A stretch of 64,000 nt of DNA from CAZEYT01 sp964516295 (lineage in GTDB: Bacteria > Verrucomicrobiota > Verrucomicrobiia > Chthoniobacterales > Terrimicrobiaceae), in contig CAZEYT010000001.1 in assembly GCA_964516295.1 (NCBI GenBank), forward strand, positions 79,317 through 143,316. Reading direction: 5' to 3'. Under the pieces are notes generated by a model. The model did no database searches. It was not told where the DNA came from and worked only from the letters and a program-made list of their open reading frames with translations. Shown piece by piece: positions 1-7,973 of the stretch; position 1 is the stretch's first letter, and the number at the start of each line of letters is the position of its first letter. The position numbers were made by a program, and so were the translations under genes.

Positions 1-912
1 CCGATTTTGTTGGGCAAGCGCGATGTCATCGAGCGCGTCGCCCTGGCGGAAAAAGCCAGTCTGGACCACGTGGCCATCATCAATCCCGAGACGGCCGCGG
101 ACCTCCCGATTTTTTGTGAGCGCCTCGAGCGCCTCGAGCGTTACAGGAACATGGGCCTGAAAGACTCGCGGGCCGTGATGTCGAATCACAACTACTACGC
201 CGCCATGATGGTGCAATATGGTCTCGCCGACGCGCTGGTGGGCGGGGTGAGCTCCTACGGCGGCGCTCTGCTGCGACCGTTGCTCAATCTCATCAAGCCC
301 CTTCCGCATGCCAATGTGGTCTCGAGTTGTACAATCGTCGAACTCGAGCGGAAGGAATTCGGGGACGATGGCGTGATGTTTTTTGCAGATACCGGCGTGG
401 TACCCGAGCCGACCGTGAGCCAGCTGGCAACCATCGCCGTCGAGGCCGGACTCCTTGCCCGTCAGGTCTTTGGTCGCCGAGCCCGCGTGGCCTTGCTCAG
501 CTTTTCGACCAAGGGCAGCGCCAAGACCGCTTCGACCGAGAAGGTCGCCGGAGCCACAACGCTTGCGCGGGAAATGGTCTCACGACTCGGAGCCGAAGTG
601 GCGATCGATGGCGAAATGCAGGCCGACGCCGCACTGGTGCCCGAACTGGCCGAGAAAAAAATGGGCCCGAGTCTCGTGGCGGGCAAGGCGAACGTTCTCG
701 TCTTCCCCGACCTGAACAGCGGCAACATTGCGGTGAAGCTCGTGCACCACCTAGCTGCCGCCCGGACATACGGCCAGATCGTCCTCGGCCTCACCAAACC
801 CGCCGCCGATCTCTCGCGCGGCACGGATGCCGAGGAAATCGCCGCGATGGCCGCCCTCGTCGGCCTCCAGGCCATCGAATATCGCAAGCTCTACCCGGAG
901 CAGGAAGCCTGA
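1..912 (+). CDS. pta: Phosphate acetyltransferase catalytic domain protein (5' end outside window)
   Basis: This protein should interconvert acetyl-CoA and acetyl phosphate in the cytoplasm. The reading frame is open from base 1 and begins inside the family motif PILLG, so the N-terminus is missing. Visible PTA/PTB-family segments are NHNYYAAMMVQYG near residue 62, LLSFSTKGSAK near residue 163, VFPDLNSGN near residue 232 and the DLSRG motif near residue 265. The SFSTKGSA and DLSRG forms favour true phosphotransacetylase over the similar C-terminal domain of malic enzyme, although a malic-enzyme N-terminus upstream cannot be excluded. The next gene encodes the P-loop/DRTGG half that is fused in front of this domain in long Pta enzymes. 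Confidence 0.85.
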   Translation, partial: PILLGKRDVIERVALAEKASLDHVAIINPETAADLPIFCERLERLERYRNMGLKDSRAVMSNHNYYAAMMVQYGLADALVGGVSSYGGALLRPLLNLIKPLPHANVVSSCTIVELERKEFGDDGVMFFADTGVVPEPTVSQLATIAVEAGLLARQVFGRRARVALLSFSTKGSAKTASTEKVAGATTLAREMVSRLGAEVAIDGEMQADAALVPELAEKKMGPSLVAGKANVLVFPDLNSGNIAVKLVHHLAAARTYGQIVLGLTKPAADLSRGTDAEEIAAMAALVGLQAIEYRKLYPEQEA

Positions 913-925
913 CCCAGCGCCGCCG

Positions 926-2038
926 GTGAACACCACAACCCCCCGCATTTTCATCGCCGCCACCGGGCAGAACAACGGAAAAACCACCACCGCCCTCGGC
1001 CTTTACGGGAGTCTTCGCGAGCGCTTCCATCGCATCGGTTTCATCAAACCGGTCGGGCAGCGGTTCACCGAAATCGACGGCAAGCGCATCGACGAGGACA
1101 GCGTTCTCATCCGCGACACCTTCAATACCCAGGTGCCCATCGAGGATATGAGTCCCATCGCGGTCGAGCCGGATTTCACCCGCCGCTACATCAACCACGC
1201 CAACCATGACGCCCTCGTGCGCCACATCCAGCATTCGTTCGACCGCACGTGTTGGGAAAAAGATTTCGCCATTATCGAGGGTACGGGCCATGCCGGCGTC
1301 GGGTCCACCTTCGATCTCTCCAATGCCACGGTCGCCCGCCTCCTCCAGAGCAAAGTTCTCCTCGTCGCCCCCGCGGGCATCGGACGCCCTATCGACGAAG
1401 CCGCGCTGAACAAAGCCCTCTTCGACAGCGAAGGCGTCGAGATCGCCGGGGTCGTCATAAACAAAGTCCACCCCGAAAAACTCGACTACATCTCCGATTT
1501 TGGACGACGTGGCTTCGAGCGCATCGGACTCGAGCTCCTCGGCGTGGTGCCGATGGAAACCATGCTCTCCGAACCGACGCTTCACGAAGTGCGCGAGGAA
1601 ATCCGGGGCGAGTTTCTCTGCAATGGAAAATTTTCCCGCCGCCGCGTGCAGGAGGCAGTCATCGGTGCCGCCGGCTCGGCCAATCTCTTCTGTCGGCTCC
1701 AACCCGGAACGCTTCTGATTGTTCCCGGCGACCGGGAGGATGTCGTGCTTGCCGCACTGTCCCGCGCCCTCGAGCCCACCCAGACCCCGCTTGCCGGCCT
1801 CGTGCTCTCGGATGATCTCCGCCCCCACAGCCGGCTGGTCGAAATGCTCTCCGAGACCTCGATGCCGGTCGTCCTCTCGCCGATGGATTCCTTTTCCATC
1901 GCAAATTGCATCCACTCGATGACCGTGAAGACCCTTCCCGGCGACACGCAGAAAATCGACCGCATCCAAGACCTCATCGCCCGTCACGTCGACATTCCCC
2001 GCCTGTTGGAAAAAATCGGCGTCCCGGCGATCGCGTGA
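926..2038 (+). CDS. BioD-like P-loop/DRTGG domain protein (Pta N-terminal half as a separate protein)
   Basis: A 370-residue protein from a GTG start, chosen because the P-loop begins a few residues later (ATGQNNGKTTT, residues about 8-18) and because the start lies 13 nt after the preceding stop. The N-terminal 210 residues resemble dethiobiotin synthetase-like ATPases. The C-terminal half (LLIVPGDREDVVLAAL and LPGDTQKIDRIQDL) matches the DRTGG domain. In long phosphotransacetylases these two domains precede the catalytic domain and have a regulatory or structural role. Here they form a separate protein just downstream of the catalytic one. Partnership of the two products is inferred from this arrangement. 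Confidence 0.8.
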   Translation: MNTTTPRIFIAATGQNNGKTTTALGLYGSLRERFHRIGFIKPVGQRFTEIDGKRIDEDSVLIRDTFNTQVPIEDMSPIAVEPDFTRRYINHANHDALVRHIQHSFDRTCWEKDFAIIEGTGHAGVGSTFDLSNATVARLLQSKVLLVAPAGIGRPIDEAALNKALFDSEGVEIAGVVINKVHPEKLDYISDFGRRGFERIGLELLGVVPMETMLSEPTLHEVREEIRGEFLCNGKFSRRRVQEAVIGAAGSANLFCRLQPGTLLIVPGDREDVVLAALSRALEPTQTPLAGLVLSDDLRPHSRLVEMLSETSMPVVLSPMDSFSIANCIHSMTVKTLPGDTQKIDRIQDLIARHVDIPRLLEKIGVPAIA

Positions 2039-2564
2039 GGATCATCCTCCTGCTGATCGCGGCGTGTCCGGCCCTCGCGACCGCACAAGCCGACCTCCGC
2101 ACCGGCGAATCCACCGACGCAGGAGCCCGTCCGCTCGCCGCGCTTCTTGCCGGCTCTCCGGAAAAGCCTTCCGCGACCTTCTCGCCAATGCCTCCGGTGC
2201 GGTCATTCACCGCGGTCTCCCGACAGGGAAACCCCGCCCGGCCGAATCCACGCCGCTTTTTCGCGAGGGAGAGGCTTTGTTTCATGCCGATCCGGTTTCC
2301 CTCGCGGAGTCGGACCGCATCGCCCTTCAGGCCGTTTTCTTGGAGAGCGACCCGTTCGCCCCTGGCTCGCCGCCGCCCTGCGGTTCGTTTCACCCGGATT
2401 TCCTCCTCGTCTGGAAAAAGGACGACGCCATCTGGTCGGCGCAATTGGCGTTCGGATGCCAGGAAGCGCTCGTGATCGGTCCCGGCATCCGCTTCCACCG
2501 CTACATCCGTCCGCAGGCCTATGGAACGCTGGCACGGGTGTTGGGAAAACTCACAGCCGAATAA
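2035..2564 (+). CDS. Secreted hypothetical protein with apparent -1 frameshift
   Basis: A GTG at 2035 overlaps the previous stop (GTGA) and opens a clear signal peptide (VRIILLLIAACPALATAQA). That frame decays into arginine/proline-rich nonsense after about residue 44. The frame one base back carries convincing protein from about 2160 to the stop at 2564 (AFRDLLANASGAVIHRG, CGSFHPDFLLVW, LAFGCQEALVIGPG). The switch falls at the run of four A at 2162-2165; a fifth A would restore one reading frame of about 176 residues. This may be a sequencing or assembly error, a real mutation or slippage. No function is recognised. A start at GTG 2064 in the second frame is less likely because its first 30 residues are low-complexity arginine-rich sequence. 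Confidence 0.6.
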
Positions 2565-2584
2565 GCACGGTCGGTTCCGGGCAC

Positions 2585-2617
2585 AAAAAAGACGGTCCCC
2601 GAAAGAACCGTCTTTTT
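2585..2617. terminator. Rho-independent terminator, likely bidirectional
   Basis: Stem AGACGGT / ACCGTCT around a short loop, flanked by A6 on the left and T5 on the right. It lies 21 nt after the stop of the secreted protein and between convergent genes, so it can end transcription from the left and also serve pheT from the right. Confidence 0.85.
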
Positions 2618-2870
2618 GTTGAGAGTTTTGCCCCGCTCGTGCCGTTCCGAAGCACTTCCCGTTCCCCAGTAATAGGGTGGATGACCGCCTGCCCTGCGCT
2701 CTGACTTCCAGTGAAGGCCTGTCATTGCGCCGGGAGCCTGGCCTCCGGGATGATTTTTGTTTATCGGTCCGGGAGTTTGCTTCGTGTAATCGCGAACACA
2801 GAAGGGCAAATGGGTGTCGGAGACAGGCGGGAATTTTTCCCGCCGGCACTCCGCGAAAATGGAAAAAGAC
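2618..2870. other. Convergent intergenic region, no gene seen
   Basis: About 250 bases lie between the terminator and the pheT stop. No convincing coding frame is visible. A perfect 8-bp inverted repeat (GGCGGGAA-TTT-TTCCCGCC, about 2825-2843) sits 28 nt beyond pheT but has no T-tract on either strand, so its role is unclear. Confidence 0.5.
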
Positions 2871-5210
2871 CTATCGGAAATCCACGCCCAGACGCTCCTT
2901 CAATCCGGCCTTCAATCGATCCGTTGCGGCATTGACTTCCTCAGTGTTCAGAGTCCGGCCGGGGGATCGGAAAGTCAAGGAGATCGCGAGCGATTTTCGG
3001 TCGGCGGGCAACTTTTCCCCGGTCGGATCGGTAAAGAGGTCGAACAGCTCGACCGTGGCGAGAAGTTCTTCCTTTTGTGCGACGAGCGCCTGCTCGACTT
3101 CGGCGTAGGAAAGCTCCTGCGGGGCCACGAGGGCGATGTCGCGTGTGGACGCCGGGAACTTCGCCAACGGCTCGGTGGCCACCGCGCCCGGCCGGGCGTC
3201 GATCCAAGCCGTCGTGTCAAATTCCGCGGCGAGAATCGCGCCCTCCGTGCCCCGGCGACGCGCCTCGGCCGGGTGAAGTTGACCGACGAGGCCGATGCGA
3301 CCCCCGTTTAGGAAAACCGCCAGCGCCGCGCCGAATGGAGCCGGTGGTTCGGCAAGCGGAAGAAAGACGGCATTGCGACCGACCAGATCGCCGACCACGC
3401 CCTTGGCATCAAAAATATCCCATGCCCGCGCCGCATCACCGCGCCAACTCGACCGCCGCACGTCCCCGGTCGCCACGAGGGCCAACCGCTGCGATTCGCC
3501 TTCGGGATAAAAAACCCGCCCGGACTCGAACAAACACACCGTCTTCGTCCCGAGATCCGCATTCCGCTGAAGCGCCGCCAGCAACCCGGGCAACAGACTC
3601 GTCCGCAGGCGAGATTGATCATCGCCGAAGGGATTCTTCAGCTCGACCGCCGGGCCGAACCACGCCGCGTCCGCCACCGAGACCAGCGTGCTTGTCCGCG
3701 CCTCATGAAATCCGGCGCCCGCCAGACGGTGCCGGAGCGTCATCGCAAAATCATACGCCCGGTCGGAGGGCGACGCCGCGGCGAAGAGGCCGTGTGCGAC
3801 TCCGGGAACGCGGTCGATCCCGATCACCCGCACGATTTCTTCGATCAAATCCGCCTCGCGGTGGACCTCCCGTCGGAACCCCGGTACGGTCCATACCGAG
3901 TCCTCGCCGCCCGACACGCGCTCGAGGCCGACGCGGGTGATCGCCTCTTCGATCTCCGCATTCGACCAATCCACACCCAGAACGGACCGCACCCGCGCAT
4001 GCCGCAGCGGGATTTCCACGCGCGCCCAATGGGTGCCGGCTTCGAGCACCGCTGCGTCGGCCGTGCCTCCGGCGATTTCCAAAATCAACTCCGCCGCCCG
4101 CGCAGACGCCGCAGCTGCCATTTCCGGATCGATCCCGCGCTCGAAGCGATAGCTGGAGTCGCTCACGAGCCCCAGCGCTCGCGACGCCCGCCGCACGGCA
4201 CCGGCTTCAAAGACCGCGCTCTCCAAAAGGATATCCGTCGTCGCTTCCGTGACCCCGGAATCCTCCCCGCCCATCACCCCGGCCAGAGCCGCCACCCGGT
4301 TCGCATCGGCGATCACGACAAAATCCTCGCGCAACGTGTAGTCGCGGCCATCGAGCGCGCGGAACGTCTCCCCCGCCACCGCCCGCCGCACGCGGAGCCC
4401 GCCGGAAATTTTCGCCGCATCAAACGCGTGCAGCGGCTGGCCGAGCTCGAACAAAAGGAAATTCGTCACGTCAACGACATTGTTGATCGGCCGCAAACCC
4501 ACCGAGGTGAGCCGGTCGCGCAGCCATTGCGGGCTCGGTCCGACCTTCACCCCGCGAATCCGTCGCAGCGTGTAATACGAACAATCGGGCGTCTCCAGCC
4601 GGACGGCTTCTCCTGCGGGTTCGACCGGCGGCGCGGGCAGCACGGGTGGCTTCACGGGCTGACGGGTGAAAATCCCGATCTCGCGCGCGACGCCGAGATG
4701 GCTGAGCCAGTCGGGGCGGTTCGGCGTGATCTCGAGTTCCAACAACGTGTCGGGCGGGAAAAGCGTGGAAAGTGGCGCGCCGGGCACGGAATCCGGCGGC
4801 AAAATGAGCAGACCCTCGGAATCCTCCGCCAGCCGGAGTTCCTTCGCGCTGCAGAGCATGCCCTCGCTCTCGACGCCGCGGAGTTTGCCGGTCTTGATCT
4901 TGAAATCGCCGGGCAAAACCGCCCCGGGCAACGCAAGGGGAACGTGGTCGCCGGGCTTGTAGTTTTTGGCTCCGCAAACGATTTGGCGCGGGACACCCGA
5001 TCCGTCATCCACCCGACAGACGCTCAGGCGGTCGGCATTCGGGTGGGGGTTCGACTCGACGATTCGGGCGACGACGACCTTGTCGATGGCCGCCCCCCGG
5101 GTTTCGACGGATGCCACTTCCAGCCCGGCCCGGCGCAGCAGGGCCTCCAGCTCCGCCACGGGGAGCTGACAATCAATATATTCACGCAGCCAATTTACGG
5201 AGATCTTCAC
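2871..5210 (-). CDS. pheT: Phenylalanine--tRNA ligase beta subunit
   Basis: The 779-residue beta subunit of the alpha2-beta2 enzyme that charges tRNA-Phe. The GTG start (VKISVNWLREYID) was chosen because this is the canonical N-terminus of PheT; the open frame upstream is low-complexity sequence. Domains in order are an N-terminal lobe, the EMAP-like tRNA-binding domain (about 40-150, VCGAKNYKPGDHVPLALPG), the B3/4 editing domain (about 210-390, INNVVDVTNFLLFELGQPLH), the B5 domain, the catalytic-core-like module and the C-terminal anticodon-binding FDX-ACB domain (about 690-779). It is the only gene on its strand here, and pheS is not next to it. Confidence 0.95.
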   Translation of the reverse strand: MKISVNWLREYIDCQLPVAELEALLRRAGLEVASVETRGAAIDKVVVARIVESNPHPNADRLSVCRVDDGSGVPRQIVCGAKNYKPGDHVPLALPGAVLPGDFKIKTGKLRGVESEGMLCSAKELRLAEDSEGLLILPPDSVPGAPLSTLFPPDTLLELEITPNRPDWLSHLGVAREIGIFTRQPVKPPVLPAPPVEPAGEAVRLETPDCSYYTLRRIRGVKVGPSPQWLRDRLTSVGLRPINNVVDVTNFLLFELGQPLHAFDAAKISGGLRVRRAVAGETFRALDGRDYTLREDFVVIADANRVAALAGVMGGEDSGVTEATTDILLESAVFEAGAVRRASRALGLVSDSSYRFERGIDPEMAAAASARAAELILEIAGGTADAAVLEAGTHWARVEIPLRHARVRSVLGVDWSNAEIEEAITRVGLERVSGGEDSVWTVPGFRREVHREADLIEEIVRVIGIDRVPGVAHGLFAAASPSDRAYDFAMTLRHRLAGAGFHEARTSTLVSVADAAWFGPAVELKNPFGDDQSRLRTSLLPGLLAALQRNADLGTKTVCLFESGRVFYPEGESQRLALVATGDVRRSSWRGDAARAWDIFDAKGVVGDLVGRNAVFLPLAEPPAPFGAALAVFLNGGRIGLVGQLHPAEARRRGTEGAILAAEFDTTAWIDARPGAVATEPLAKFPASTRDIALVAPQELSYAEVEQALVAQKEELLATVELFDLFTDPTGEKLPADRKSLAISLTFRSPGRTLNTEEVNAATDRLKAGLKERLGVDFR

Positions 5211-5321
5211 AGGAGCCGGAGATTCAAATGAAGCCGCCGCGACTTGGCCAGCCCTTTTCCGGCGGGGGAGCGGCCGCGCGGGGATTGATCCCGCCGCCTG
5301 CTTCGTGCAAACATCCCGCGC

Positions 5322-5663
5322 ATGTCCGCTCCTTCGCTCGCCGCCCTGCTCGGATTCCTCGGCGTCGCCCTCGGTGCCTTTGGCGCTCATGGCCTCAAGA
5401 CCACGCTCGCGGCGTTCGATACCGCCGCAATCTGGCAGACCGCCGTCCTCTACCACCTCGTCCACGCCGTCGCCGCCCTCTGGGCCTCCGAACGCCGTCC
5501 GCTGGTCACATGGATCTGGGCGACCGGTATTCTGATTTTCTCCGGTTCGCTTTACATCATGGCGGTCACCGATTTCCGCTGGCTCGGTCGCATCACGCCC
5601 ATTGGCGGTGTTCTCTTCCTCGCGGGATGGCTCCTGCTTTTGAAAAAACCCGCCGCCCGATGA
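5322..5663 (+). CDS. DUF423 family small membrane protein
   Basis: A 113-residue integral membrane protein with four predicted hydrophobic segments. LGFLGVALGAFGAHGLK near the N-terminus and the YHLVHAVAAL segment are typical of the DUF423 (YgdD-like) family, whose function is unknown. It is the first gene of a coupled run: its TGA overlaps the ATG of the next gene by 4 nt. The length matches the family. Confidence 0.88.
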   Translation: MSAPSLAALLGFLGVALGAFGAHGLKTTLAAFDTAAIWQTAVLYHLVHAVAALWASERRPLVTWIWATGILIFSGSLYIMAVTDFRWLGRITPIGGVLFLAGWLLLLKKPAAR

Positions 5664-6082
5664 ACGCCCTCCACGAGACACTCACCATTCGCACCCGCGG
5701 CAAGGGCACCTACGAAATCACCGACGAGGTCGCCCGCATCGTCCGTGCCTCGGGCGTGCGAACCGGCTCGGCCACCGTCTTCATCCGCCACACCAGCGCC
5801 AGCCTCGTCATCTATGAAAATGCCGACCCCAGCGCGCGGGAGGATTTTCACGGCTGGTTGGAGAAAATCGCCCCGGAGGACGACCCGGATTACGTCCACA
5901 CGCTTGAAGGTCCGGACGACACCACGAGCCACCTCCGCATGGCTCTCACCCGCACCAGCGAGGTCATCCCGGTCGCACAGGGAAAACTCACCCTCGGCAC
6001 CTGGCAGGGCATTTTTGTTTGCGAACACCGGCGAGCGCCCCATTCGCGTCTGGTGGATGTCGTCGTCCTCGGCCTCGCATGA
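5660..6082 (+). CDS. YjbQ/UPF0047 family protein
   Basis: A 140-residue protein of the YjbQ family, sometimes called secondary thiamine-phosphate synthase because of a weak side activity; the true role is uncertain. Family signatures are FIRHTSASLVIYENADPSAR (residues about 46-65), the HTLEGPDDTTSHLRMAL segment with conserved histidines, and GKLTLGTWQGIFVCEHR. The start is fixed by the ATGA overlap with the preceding gene, and the stop overlaps the next start in the same way. Confidence 0.92.
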   Translation: MNALHETLTIRTRGKGTYEITDEVARIVRASGVRTGSATVFIRHTSASLVIYENADPSAREDFHGWLEKIAPEDDPDYVHTLEGPDDTTSHLRMALTRTSEVIPVAQGKLTLGTWQGIFVCEHRRAPHSRLVDVVVLGLA

Positions 6083-6897
6083 AAGCCCCGGGCACCGTCA
6101 CCCCCGCGGGTTCGTCGCATCTTGCCTTTGCCCTCCTCTGGCTCCCGCGGGACCGCCGGGAGGACGCCCTGGCTTTTTATCGCTTTTGCCGTGAGGTCGA
6201 TGATATCGCGGATGAGCCCGGTCCCACCCGCGACGAACGCCGACGCCGCCTCGACGAGTGGCTCGTCGCGTTGGGAAAAAATCCCCCGCCGGACCTAGCC
6301 CGCCTCATCGAGCGCTACGGCGTCGATCCGTACCACCTCGAAGAAATCGTCCGCGGTTGCGCGATGGATATCGACCCGCAGCGATTCGCCACAATGCACG
6401 AACTCGAAGGCTATTGCTGGCGCGTCGCCTGCGCGGTCGGATTGGTCTCGATCCGGATCTTCGGATGTCGGGACCCAGCGAGCGAAACCTACGCCGTGCA
6501 CCTCGGTCACGCGCTCCAACTGACCAATATCCTCCGCGATGTCGGCGAGGATGCTGCCAATGGCCGTCTTTACCTCCCTCTCGAAGACCTCGCCCGTCAC
6601 CACGTCACCGGGACCGAAATCCTGGAAGCCCGGCCCGGCCCGGGTTTTCTCCCCCTTCTCGAGCAGATCGCCGGCCGCGCCCGCACGCGCTTCGCCGCCG
6701 CCGTGGTTCCCGCGCCAGATGCCCGCGCCCTCCTCGCACCGGAGATCATGCGCGCCCTCTATCTCAAAATCCTCCACCGGCTGGAATGCCGCCATTTCCC
6801 CGTTTTTCAGGAACGCCTCCGCCTCTCGCGCCGACAAAAACTTTTCACCGCCCTCACCGTCGCCGCCCGCCATTCGCTCGGATTTTCCCGCCGATAA
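6079..6897 (+). CDS. Squalene/phytoene synthase family protein (HpnD-like)
   Basis: A 272-residue trans-isoprenyl diphosphate synthase of the squalene/phytoene type, which condenses two prenyl diphosphates head to head. The first aspartate-rich motif is FYRFCREVDDIADE (about residues 34-47). The second is QLTNILRDVGEDAANGRLYL (about residues 141-160), in the form common in the hopanoid enzyme HpnD (presqualene diphosphate synthase). HpnD rather than phytoene synthase is inferred from motif style; no hpnC, hpnE or carotenoid genes are adjacent. It overlaps yjbQ by ATGA. Confidence 0.85.
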   Translation: MKAPGTVTPAGSSHLAFALLWLPRDRREDALAFYRFCREVDDIADEPGPTRDERRRRLDEWLVALGKNPPPDLARLIERYGVDPYHLEEIVRGCAMDIDPQRFATMHELEGYCWRVACAVGLVSIRIFGCRDPASETYAVHLGHALQLTNILRDVGEDAANGRLYLPLEDLARHHVTGTEILEARPGPGFLPLLEQIAGRARTRFAAAVVPAPDARALLAPEIMRALYLKILHRLECRHFPVFQERLRLSRRQKLFTALTVAARHSLGFSRR

Positions 6898-6978
6898 GCC
6901 ACCGGCTCCAGGGAACGGCACGGGGCCTGCTCGTTGCTCTTCACGGGAATTTGTGGGATGTAGTTCGCAACCGGTGAC

Positions 6979-7239
6979 ATGAAAGCCCTCCTGACCCTCG
7001 CTGTTTTGATGATCCTCCTTGCCGGAGGCGTGGTGCTTTTTGCCTGGGATTCGCGCGTGACCCAAGGCGGGCACGAACGACTCCGACCCGACCGCGAGGC
7101 CTATCGAAACCACGGCTCGCACGAACAATATATCGCCTACCTTTTGCGGACAGAGGATCATGAGGACGAAGAACTCTGGCGGCGCATTGAGGCCGTGGAA
7201 AAAAAAGCCCGACTGGCCGTGAATCCTCCTTCCCCATGA
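6979..7239 (+). CDS. Small single-pass membrane protein, unknown function
   Basis: An 86-residue protein with one N-terminal hydrophobic helix (LLTLAVLMILLAGGVVLFAW), either a membrane anchor or an uncleaved signal, followed by a charged, histidine- and glutamate-rich tail. No family is recognised. It lies 81 nt after the squalene synthase-like gene and overlaps the next, cupin, gene by ATGA, so it is co-translated with the ureide genes. Confidence 0.7.
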   Translation: MKALLTLAVLMILLAGGVVLFAWDSRVTQGGHERLRPDREAYRNHGSHEQYIAYLLRTEDHEDEELWRRIEAVEKKARLAVNPPSP

Positions 7240-7973
7240 AGCCTCTCTTCGGACAAACCCGCACCCGCATCGCCACCCGCCACGCCCTCATTGCGCCCGA
7301 TGGCCACGTGGCATCACGATTGCCCGACTTCGAGCGTGCAGTGCCGTATTTTTTGATCGCGCCGCCGTTGAGCCGGTCGTTTTCCCAGATTCTCATCCGG
7401 TTCGAAACGGACGGACGCGGCGTTTTTCCCGCCGATGAAATCGAGTCGGCCATCTACGTGGAATCCGGCTCCGCCCGCACCGGCATCGGCTCCGAAACCC
7501 AGACGCTCACTGCGGGTGGCTTCGCGTTTTGCCCGGCCGGGCAGCCGCTTAAAATCGAGGCGTCCGATGCCGTGGTAACGGTTTTTCGAAAACGCTACCA
7601 ACCACTCGGTGATCCACCGGCCGCCGTGTTCGGATCGGCCCATGACGTTCCCGGTGTTCCTTTTTTGGGAAATCCCAAAGCCCTGCTGAAAACGCTGTTG
7701 CCGGATGTTCCGGGCTTCGATCTCGCGATGAACATCTTCACCTACGAACCCGGCGCAACGCTGCCGTTTGTGGAAACGCACATCATGGAGCACGGCCTGC
7801 TCATGCTGGGCGGACAGGGTGTTTACCGACTCGAGGAGGACTATTACCCCGTGTGCGCGGGAGACGTTCTTTGGATGGCGCCCTGGTGCCCGCAGTGGTT
7901 TGTCGCCATGGGCGATGAGCCGGCGTCCTATCTTTACTACAAAGACGTGAACCGCCACTCCGATCCCGCATGA
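7236..7973 (+). CDS. allE: (S)-ureidoglycine aminohydrolase-like cupin
   Basis: A 245-residue bicupin similar to AllE/YlbA, which converts (S)-ureidoglycine to (S)-ureidoglycolate and ammonia in purine ureide breakdown. Supporting features are the N-terminal FGQTRTRIATRHALIAPDGH segment, the first cupin (ESAIYVESGSARTGIG), and the second cupin with the metal-site pattern VETHIMEHGLLMLGGQGVYR followed by PQWFVAMG. The next gene encodes an M20 amidohydrolase of the allantoate/ureidoglycolate type, the enzyme acting immediately before or after AllE, and the two overlap by ATGA. Confidence 0.85.
   Translation: MKPLFGQTRTRIATRHALIAPDGHVASRLPDFERAVPYFLIAPPLSRSFSQILIRFETDGRGVFPADEIESAIYVESGSARTGIGSETQTLTAGGFAFCPAGQPLKIEASDAVVTVFRKRYQPLGDPPAAVFGSAHDVPGVPFLGNPKALLKTLLPDVPGFDLAMNIFTYEPGATLPFVETHIMEHGLLMLGGQGVYRLEEDYYPVCAGDVLWMAPWCPQWFVAMGDEPASYLYYKDVNRHSDPA

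Noticed and set aside
1..912. Malic enzyme C-terminal domain
   Set aside because: The SFSTKGSA and DLSRG motifs and the adjacent P-loop/DRTGG gene favour phosphotransacetylase, though the missing 5' end leaves some doubt.
791..1987. Long open frame on the minus strand opposite the P-loop/DRTGG gene
   Set aside because: Composition is typical of an antisense shadow in GC-rich coding DNA, whereas the + strand frame shows clear Pta-related motifs.
2825..2843. Perfect GC hairpin as a pheT terminator
   Set aside because: No T-tract follows on the minus strand; the A/T-flanked hairpin at 2585-2617 is a better bidirectional terminator, so this was not listed as one.
3615..5231. Long + strand open frame opposite pheT
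   Set aside because: Arginine/histidine-rich sequence without motifs; pheT on the other strand is fully recognisable across the interval.
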